This document shows positions 58,412 through 64,000 of a DNA stretch of 64,000 bases, one piece after another. The position numbers were made by a program, and so were the translations under genes. Under the pieces are notes generated by a model. It saw nothing but the letters and a program-made list of their open reading frames with translations. It was not told the DNA's origin and did not search any database. This DNA is from Betaproteobacteria bacterium (GTDB lineage: Bacteria > Pseudomonadota > Gammaproteobacteria > Burkholderiales > Casimicrobiaceae): assembly GCA_013298145.1 (NCBI GenBank), contig JAAFJO010000010.1, positions 1 to 64,000 of the forward strand, given 5' to 3'. Positions within the stretch are counted from its first letter, which is position 1, and each line of letters starts with the position of its first letter.

Positions 58412-60922
58412 ATGAGCGATTCCGTATTGTTTTCCCCGCGTCGTTGGTTCCCGACGCTTTTGCGCAAGGCCTTTGATGGTTGGGTGCGGGCGCAGGTGTT
58501 TCCGCAGCCGCTGACGATTGATCCGAGCAAGCTCACGTGTTACGTGCTGTCGCGTCCATCGATCACCGATCGCGCGATGCTGGATTCCTTGACGCGCCGC
58601 CTCGCGCTACCACCGTCGCATGCGCCGATGCCGGGAACCGAGAACACGGAACGCAATGCGCATTTTCATCTGCGCGATTCGATGTTTTTGCGGCCGGGCG
58701 GGAAGCTTCGCGCGGCGCCAGAGCGGCTTACGCGCCTGATTGATCGATTGAACGCCAACACGTTGGACGACGTGCAGCTCGTGCCCGTGAGCATCTTTTG
58801 GGGGCGTGCGCCGGAGCGTGAAGAGAGTCTGTTTAATCCGAGCACGCGGATGCGTTGGCTTCGTGTGTGGGCGGCGGAAGGCTGGGGCGGCCGTTCGCGT
58901 TTGCGGAAACTCTTTTCGATCGTTTTCTTTCGCAACGATGTGATTGTGAAGTTTGGCGAGCCGATGTCGCTGCGTGCGCAATTGATCGCCGCCGAAGGCG
59001 AGGATCTGAGCCAAGAGCGCACTGAGCGGCGCATCTCCCGCGTGTTGCGCACGCATTTCCGCCATGAGCGCGAAGCGGCGATTGGGCCTGATCTGTCGCA
59101 TCGTCGCATTTTGATGGAAGCGATCTTGCGCGATGCTCGTGTGCGAAGCGCGATCAGCAACGAAGTGAGCGCGAAGAAGACCAGCGAAGAGAAGGTCGAG
59201 GCGCGCGCTGAAAAAATCGTCAAGGAAATCGCGGCGGATTATTCGTATCCGATTATTCGCGTGTTCGCACGAATTTTGAAGAGCGTGTGGAACCGCATTT
59301 ACGACGGCGTGGAAGTGAAAGGCGCGGATGCGCTGCACACGCTCGCGAAGGATCACACGCTGGTTTACGTGCCTTGTCATCGCAGCCACATCGATTACCT
59401 GCTGCTCTCGTACGTCGTGCGCGAGGCGGGCCTCACCATTCCGCACATCGCGGCGGGCGCCAATTTGAATCTTCCCATCGTCGGGCGAATTTTGCGCGGC
59501 GGTGGTGCGTTCTTTATTCGGCGCTCGTTCAAAGACGACGAGCTGTATCAAGAGGTGTTCAGCTCGTATGTGCACGAGGTGTTGAAGCGCGGTTTTCCGG
59601 TGGAGTATTTCGTCGAAGGCGGCCGCTCGCGCACGGGGCGCATGTTGCCGCCGAAAGCCGGACTCATTTCCATGACGGTACAAAGTTTCTTGCGCGAACA
59701 TGATCGCCCGCTTGCGTTTGTTCCGGTGTACATCGGCTACGAAAAACTGATCGAAGGCGGCAGCTACACACAAGAGCTTTCGGGCGCGGCGAAAAAGAAA
59801 GAATCGATTTGGGGGCTTGCGAGTGCGGTGCTCGAAATGCGAAAGCAGAAGTACGGTCGAGTCGGCGTCACCTTCGCGCGCCCGCTTTTCCTGCACGAAT
59901 TGCTCGACGAATTCGGCAGCCCCGATTTCACGCAATGGCTCGACGATAAAAACTTGCGTCGCAACGCGCTCACCGAGCTTTCGCGTCGGATCGCGGAGCG
60001 GATCAATGGGGCGGCCCACATCAACCCGGTGTCTCTGGTTTCCACGGCGCTCCTGGCGACGCCGAGACATGCCGCCGACGTGGCCCAACTCACCGCAACC
60101 ATTGAGCACTTGAAGCGAATCGTGCCGCGTACACAAACCATACAAGAATTGACGCTTACGCCCGAAAGCGCAGGGGCAACGATTGAATATTGTGAAAAGC
60201 TAGGATATTCAGAAAAACGCGCTCACCCCTTTGGGAATGTGGCGATCGCTAAAGAGGTTGAAGCGGTTCAGCTCACCTATTTCCGCAATAACGTGCTGCA
60301 TTGTTTCGCGCTTCCGGGTTTGATCGCGTGCCTCGTGGTGCAACACGGCACCTTGGGGCGAATCAAGCTCGCAGCACTTTCGCGGGAGCTCTACGCGATG
60401 CTCGCCTTTGAGCTGTTTCTCCCGCCGTGGCCGCTTGAAAACGATAGCTTCACGCCGTTTGATGCAACGCTCGCCGCGATGATCGACGACGGCTGGCTGA
60501 TGACGGAGAGCGACGCGAAGGTGATTTCCGCCGCGGCGCAGGGCACTGAAGGTGCGATGCAGCTTGAAACCTTGGCGGCGATCATGCGCCCAACGCTCAC
60601 GCGCCACGCCCTCATGCTCGCGATCGTGATGCGTGAGTCCACGGGCGCGCGCTCGCGCGAAGCAGTTGAAACACTTTCCCAGCAGGCGGCGCAACATCTG
60701 GCGATGACGCATGTGTTCAACGCCCCGGAATTCAGCGACAAATCCCAATTCAAGAGCGCGTTTGATGCGCTGCTCAACGCGGGCTTAGTCAAGTTCGATT
60801 CGGCGCAAAGCGTGCATTACGACGAAGCGCTCACGAAACGCGCGAACGACGCGGCGTTTTTGCTGCCGCCCGATACCAGGGCAGCGGTGCTGCGCGCGGC
60901 GCGGGTACGAGAAATCAATTAG
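58412..60922 (+). CDS. plsB: Glycerol-3-phosphate acyltransferase PlsB
   Basis: An 836-residue inner-membrane-associated acyltransferase using acyl-CoA or acyl-ACP. The catalytic HRSHID (HX4D) lies near residue 322, with GAFFIRRSF, YFVEGGRSRTGR and VPVYIGYEKLIE following, all PlsB motifs. The length matches E. coli PlsB (807). The start ATG 58412 is near the beginning of family similarity. The stop overlaps the first base of a repeat block. Its presence with PlsY means two routes for the first acylation. Confidence 0.95.
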   Translation: MSDSVLFSPRRWFPTLLRKAFDGWVRAQVFPQPLTIDPSKLTCYVLSRPSITDRAMLDSLTRRLALPPSHAPMPGTENTERNAHFHLRDSMFLRPGGKLRAAPERLTRLIDRLNANTLDDVQLVPVSIFWGRAPEREESLFNPSTRMRWLRVWAAEGWGGRSRLRKLFSIVFFRNDVIVKFGEPMSLRAQLIAAEGEDLSQERTERRISRVLRTHFRHEREAAIGPDLSHRRILMEAILRDARVRSAISNEVSAKKTSEEKVEARAEKIVKEIAADYSYPIIRVFARILKSVWNRIYDGVEVKGADALHTLAKDHTLVYVPCHRSHIDYLLLSYVVREAGLTIPHIAAGANLNLPIVGRILRGGGAFFIRRSFKDDELYQEVFSSYVHEVLKRGFPVEYFVEGGRSRTGRMLPPKAGLISMTVQSFLREHDRPLAFVPVYIGYEKLIEGGSYTQELSGAAKKKESIWGLASAVLEMRKQKYGRVGVTFARPLFLHELLDEFGSPDFTQWLDDKNLRRNALTELSRRIAERINGAAHINPVSLVSTALLATPRHAADVAQLTATIEHLKRIVPRTQTIQELTLTPESAGATIEYCEKLGYSEKRAHPFGNVAIAKEVEAVQLTYFRNNVLHCFALPGLIACLVVQHGTLGRIKLAALSRELYAMLAFELFLPPWPLENDSFTPFDATLAAMIDDGWLMTESDAKVISAAAQGTEGAMQLETLAAIMRPTLTRHALMLAIVMRESTGARSREAVETLSQQAAQHLAMTHVFNAPEFSDKSQFKSAFDALLNAGLVKFDSAQSVHYDEALTKRANDAAFLLPPDTRAAVLRAARVREIN

Positions 60923-61103
60923 CCACAGATGCACACAGATAAACACAGATTTTCTTGAGCGACGTTTGTGTGTGTTCCCAGGCGTAAATAGTTGGCAAAA
61001 GCCATAGAACGCCCGCACGAAGTCGCTTTTCTCGCGCTGTCATAAACGTCGAACCTTTTGCTGGAGCGACGAATATCTGTGTGAATCTGTGTGAATCTGT
61101 GGC
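60922..61103. repeat. 10-bp-phased inverted repeat pair (plsB-leuC)
   Basis: Left block 60922-60952 holds three CACAGAT units at 10-bp steps. The right block 61075-61103 holds three ATCTGTG units, inverted. They enclose about 120 bp without a gene, directly upstream of leuC. Confidence 0.85.
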
Positions 61104-61161
61104 AAAAAACGAACCTGCCCGTTCGCCGATAAAATCAAGCAAAACCTAAGCTGTAAGCACC

Positions 61162-62568
61162 ATGCCCGGCCAAACGCTCTACGACAAACTTTTTGATTCG
61201 CACGTTGTTCGCTCTGAAGATGACGGCTCGTCGCTAATCTATATCGATCGTCATCTCGTGCATGAGGTCACGAGTCCGCAGGCGTTCGAGGGCTTGAAGA
61301 TTGCAGGGCGGCAACCGTGGCGTCGGCAATCGATGGTTGCGATGCCCGATCACAACACACCAACCACGCCCGGCTTCACGACGATCACCGATCCGGTATC
61401 TCGCGTGCAAGTGGAAACGCTTGATGCGAATGCGCGCGAACACGCGCTCACTTATTTCCGCATCGGCGACATGCGTCGCGGCATCGTTCACGTCGTGGGG
61501 CCAGAGCAGGGCGCAACGCTGCCGGGGATGACTGTTGTCTGCGGCGATTCACACACCTCCACGCATGGCGCTTTTGCCGCGCTCGCGTTCGGCATCGGCA
61601 CGAGCGAAGTGGAACACGTGATGGCAACGCAATGTTTGCCGCAGAAGAAATCGAAATCGATGCTCGTGCGCTGCGATGGCCGCTTACCGACGGGCGTGAC
61701 GGCGAAAGATTTGGTGCTCGCCATCATCGGCAAGATTGGCACGGCCGGTGGCACGGGTTACGCGATTGAATTCGGCGGTGAAGCGGTGCGTTCGCTTTCG
61801 ATGGAAGGCCGCATGACGATCTGCAATATGGCGATCGAAGCAGGCGCGCGCGCGGGCATGATCGCGTACGACGAAGTCACCGAGGCGTATGTGAAGGGCC
61901 GCAACTTTGCGCCGAAAGAGGACACGTGGGACGCCGCAGTGAAATATTGGCGCACGCTCAAGAGCGATGACGATGCCGCGTTCGATCACACGGTCGTATT
62001 GAACGCCAACGAATTGATCCCGCATGTGACGTGGGGCACGTCGCCCGAGATGGTGTTGCCCGTGGACGGCCGCGTGCCCGATCCCGATAAAGAGCGCGAT
62101 TCGACCAAGCGCGAGAGCATCGCTCGCGCATTGCAATACATGGGCTTAACGCCGAACACGCCTCTCGATCAAATCAAGATCGATAAAGTGTTTATCGGCT
62201 CATGCACCAATTCACGGATCGAAGACTTGCGCGCGGCTGCATCCGTCGTGAAAGGTCGTCGTCGTGCGGACAACGTGAAACTTGCCATGGTCGTTCCCGG
62301 CTCAGGGCTCGTGAAGGAGCAGGCTGAGCGCGAAGGGCTCGACAAGATCTTTGTGGCCGCAGGTTTCGAATGGCGCGAGCCGGGTTGTTCGATGTGTCTC
62401 GCGATGAATGATGATCGACTCGAACCGGGGGAACGTTGTGCGTCCACTTCGAATCGAAACTTCGAAGGCCGACAAGGCGCAGGCGGCAGAACCCATCTCG
62501 TCAGCCCCGCGATGGCGGCTGCGGCGGGGATTGCAGGGCATTTTGTTGATGTTCGAACGATGAACTAA
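61162..62568 (+). CDS. leuC: 3-Isopropylmalate dehydratase large subunit
   Basis: A 468-residue aconitase-family protein, typical length. The [4Fe-4S] ligands are in FIGSCTNSRIEDL and GCSMCLAMN. VCGDSHTSTHGAFAALAFGIGTSEVEHVMATQ is also present. It isomerises 2- to 3-isopropylmalate with LeuD. Repeat pairs flank it on both sides (60922-61103 and 62574-62701), so its mRNA 3' end can form a long hairpin before the entericidin-like gene. Confidence 0.96.
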   Translation: MPGQTLYDKLFDSHVVRSEDDGSSLIYIDRHLVHEVTSPQAFEGLKIAGRQPWRRQSMVAMPDHNTPTTPGFTTITDPVSRVQVETLDANAREHALTYFRIGDMRRGIVHVVGPEQGATLPGMTVVCGDSHTSTHGAFAALAFGIGTSEVEHVMATQCLPQKKSKSMLVRCDGRLPTGVTAKDLVLAIIGKIGTAGGTGYAIEFGGEAVRSLSMEGRMTICNMAIEAGARAGMIAYDEVTEAYVKGRNFAPKEDTWDAAVKYWRTLKSDDDAAFDHTVVLNANELIPHVTWGTSPEMVLPVDGRVPDPDKERDSTKRESIARALQYMGLTPNTPLDQIKIDKVFIGSCTNSRIEDLRAAASVVKGRRRADNVKLAMVVPGSGLVKEQAEREGLDKIFVAAGFEWREPGCSMCLAMNDDRLEPGERCASTSNRNFEGRQGAGGRTHLVSPAMAAAAGIAGHFVDVRTMN

Positions 62569-62573
62569 TTTTC

Positions 62574-62701
62574 GCCACAGATATTCACAGATGAACACAG
62601 ATTTAGTTTCCTCCGCGCATGACCCTCGGAGCCTTTTCGTTAAGAGACGGCGTCAGCCTCCTGATTGGTTTTATCTGTGTGAATCTGTGTTCATCTGTGG
62701 C
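62574..62701. repeat. 10-bp-phased inverted repeat pair (leuC-entericidin)
   Basis: Left block 62574-62605 holds three CACAGAT-like units at about 10-bp steps; the right block 62673-62701 holds three ATCTGTG units in inverted order. They lie between leuC and the small lipoprotein gene, within an otherwise compact leucine operon. Confidence 0.85.
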
Positions 62702-62731
62702 GAAAACAATTTGTAACGTTGGAGTGAAGCA

Positions 62732-62863
62732 ATGAAAAAACTATCTCTCGTCCTCGCAACGATGGCAGCGTTAGCGCTCGCCGGATGCAACACGATGCAG
62801 GGCATCGGCAAAGATGTGCAAAAAGCCGGTGAAAAAATCGAAGACGCTGCGAAGAAAAAGTAA
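62732..62863 (+). CDS. Entericidin-like small lipoprotein
   Basis: A 43-residue lipoprotein. Signal KKLSLVLATMAALALAGC ends at the lipobox Cys (about residue 19); the mature peptide NTMQGIGKDVQKAGEKIEDA is the entericidin A/B amphipathic pattern. A ribosome-binding GGAG is 8 bp before ATG 62732. The stop TAA touches the leuD ATG. Entericidins act as a toxin/antidote pair in E. coli; in betaproteobacteria a single gene sits in leuCDB and its role is unclear. Confidence 0.88.
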   Translation: MKKLSLVLATMAALALAGCNTMQGIGKDVQKAGEKIEDAAKKK

Positions 62864-63502
62864 ATGGAAAAGTTTGTTGTTCACACTGGACTCGTTGCGC
62901 CGCTGGATCGAGCGAACGTCGATACCGACGCGATCATTCCGAAGCAATTCTTGAAATCGATCAAGCGCACGGGTTACGGCCCGAATTGCTTCGATGAGTG
63001 GCGCTATCTCGATGTCGGCCAGCCCGGGATGGACAACAGCAAACGTCCGCTCAATTCGCAGTTCGTGTTGAACGAGCCGCGCTTTCAAGGCGCAACGATT
63101 CTTCTCGCGCGACAGAACTTTGGCTGCGGCTCCTCGCGCGAGCATGCTCCCTGGGCGCTCTTGCAAAACGGTTTTCGCGTGGTGATCGCGCCTTCGTTTG
63201 GCGACATCTTCTACAACAACTCACTCAACAACGGTCTCGTGGTGATTCGTTTGGACGATGCGAAGATGGATCGTTTGTTTGCTGACTGCGCAGCGTTCCC
63301 CGGCTTCAAACTCACCGTCGATTTAGAAAAGCAAACCGTGGCTGCAACCGACGCGTCGTACGTGTTTCCATTCGAGATCGCCGCTGGAAAACGCGAACGC
63401 ATCGTGAATGGCTGGGACGATATTTCGCTCACGCTTAAACACAGCGAACAGATTCGCGCGTTCGAAGCTAAGCACCACGCGGCGCGGCCTTGGTTGCAGT
63501 AG
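62864..63502 (+). CDS. leuD: 3-Isopropylmalate dehydratase small subunit
   Basis: A 212-residue LeuD, full length. It opens HTGLVAPLDRANVDTDAIIPKQFLK and has the NFGCGSSREHAPWAL active-site segment and FGDIFYNNSLNNGL. It is the partner of LeuC in leucine synthesis. Its ATG follows the entericidin-like stop with no gap, so translation is probably coupled. A 28-bp inverted repeat separates it from leuB. Confidence 0.96.
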   Translation: MEKFVVHTGLVAPLDRANVDTDAIIPKQFLKSIKRTGYGPNCFDEWRYLDVGQPGMDNSKRPLNSQFVLNEPRFQGATILLARQNFGCGSSREHAPWALLQNGFRVVIAPSFGDIFYNNSLNNGLVVIRLDDAKMDRLFADCAAFPGFKLTVDLEKQTVAATDASYVFPFEIAAGKRERIVNGWDDISLTLKHSEQIRAFEAKHHAARPWLQ

Positions 63503-63519
63503 ACGCGACCTCTCTTCCC

Positions 63520-63622
63520 GCGTCATCCCGGCGAAGGCCGGGACCCACAGTTGCGTGCGCTTCTACTTTGTTCAAGGTGCATGCCTTGCAATCATGGGTC
63601 CCGGCCTTCGCCGGGATGACGC
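63520..63622. repeat. Pair of perfect 28-bp inverted repeats (leuD-leuB)
   Basis: The arms at 63520-63547 and 63595-63622 are exact reverse complements. Each arm has an internal CCCGGC/GCCGGG palindrome, and 47 bp lie between them. This is the widespread CATCCCGGCGAAGGCCGGGA-type repetitive element of proteobacteria and could act as an mRNA-protecting hairpin. Confidence 0.9.
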
Positions 63623-63675
63623 AATAAACAAAAATCGATCCAAAAACCTAAGTACGCACAGCGACGTAATCAACA

Positions 63676-64000
63676 ATGAAAATCCTAGTTCTTTCCGGCG
63701 ACGGCATTGGCTCAGAAATCGTTTCGCAAGCGGTACGAGTATTAGAAAAAATCCAAGCGCGTCCCGGTGAAATTGAGCTTACGCATGGTGTGCTAGGAGG
63801 CGCTGCGTACGACAAATACGGTCATCCCTACCCTGAAGAGACACAAAAGCAAACGCGCGCCGCTGATGCGATTTTGTTGGGCTGCGTCGGCGGACCGAAG
63901 TACGACACGCTGCCGCGCAACGTACGACCCGAGCAAGGGTTGCTCGGCATTCGGAAAGACTTGTCGCTCTTCGCGAATTTGCGTCCGGCGATGCTCTATC
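63676..64000 (+). CDS. leuB: 3-Isopropylmalate dehydrogenase, 5' part (cut by window edge)
   Basis: The first 108 codons of LeuB, oxidising 3-isopropylmalate with NAD. The opening KILVLSGDGIGSEIV, ILLGCVGGPKYD, and the LGIRKDLSLFANLRPAM segment that contributes substrate-binding Arg residues are clear. The gene runs off the right edge in frame. It completes the leuC, entericidin, leuD, leuB order. Confidence 0.95.
   Translation, partial: MKILVLSGDGIGSEIVSQAVRVLEKIQARPGEIELTHGVLGGAAYDKYGHPYPEETQKQTRAADAILLGCVGGPKYDTLPRNVRPEQGLLGIRKDLSLFANLRPAMLY

Overview
The window looks like a chromosomal segment of a betaproteobacterium, probably Burkholderiales or a close relative. The gene content fits this: rpsU-yqeY, xseB-ispA-dxs, leuC-entericidin-leuD-leuB, a di-haem cytochrome c4, DUF748 and DUF5648 proteins, and an endonuclease-type MutL. 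Base composition is moderately GC-rich. No species can be named from the sequence alone.

Left end (about 1-10233): one end of a Tn7-like transposon with tnsA-tnsB-tnsC-tniQ, inserted into the competence helicase gene comM. Only the C-terminal 226 codons of comM remain here; the other transposon end and the 5' half of comM lie beyond the left edge. The visible cargo is a complete type III CBASS anti-phage system: cdnC (nucleotide cyclase), cap7 (HORMA sensor), cap6 (TRIP13-like ATPase) and nucC (cyclic-triadenylate-activated DNase). Divergent from it is a CapH/CapP-type pair (HTH repressor and ImmA/IrrE-type metalloprotease). A perfect 16-bp palindrome lies between the two units. This is the most exciting system in the window.

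10.9-23.1 kb: a candidate sRNA of about 115 nt with its own promoter and terminator, convergent with engB, which is the genomic position of Spot 42/ErsA in gammaproteobacteria. Then come cytochrome c4, a MOSC protein, a secreted serine protease with a DUF5648 tail, the dTDP-rhamnose operon rfbBACD, waaA, a family 2 glycosyltransferase, and ugpC.

23.2-34.9 kb: ugpBAE (glycerol-3-phosphate-type ABC importer), a TerC-family protein, folB, plsY, tsaD, rpsU, yqeY, an acetyltransferase, a metallo-beta-lactamase-fold lipoprotein, an unknown secreted protein, a VOC protein and a DUF1232 protein. Copies of a MITE-like palindromic element sit here and supply stop codons or C-terminal codons to three genes.

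34.9-64 kb: a giant DUF748 protein, a three-gene RND efflux operon, a Rieske oxygenase, xseB-ispA-dxs (isoprenoid precursors), a Tiki/ChaN-like lipoprotein, an S9 peptidase, mutL, miaA, an orphan gene resembling abortive-infection C-termini, plsB, and the leucine genes leuC, an entericidin-like gene, leuD and leuB (cut by the window edge). Several repeat families fill the gaps: 10-bp-phased arrays, GC-rich palindromes (two of them in-frame inside genes), and long inverted repeats.
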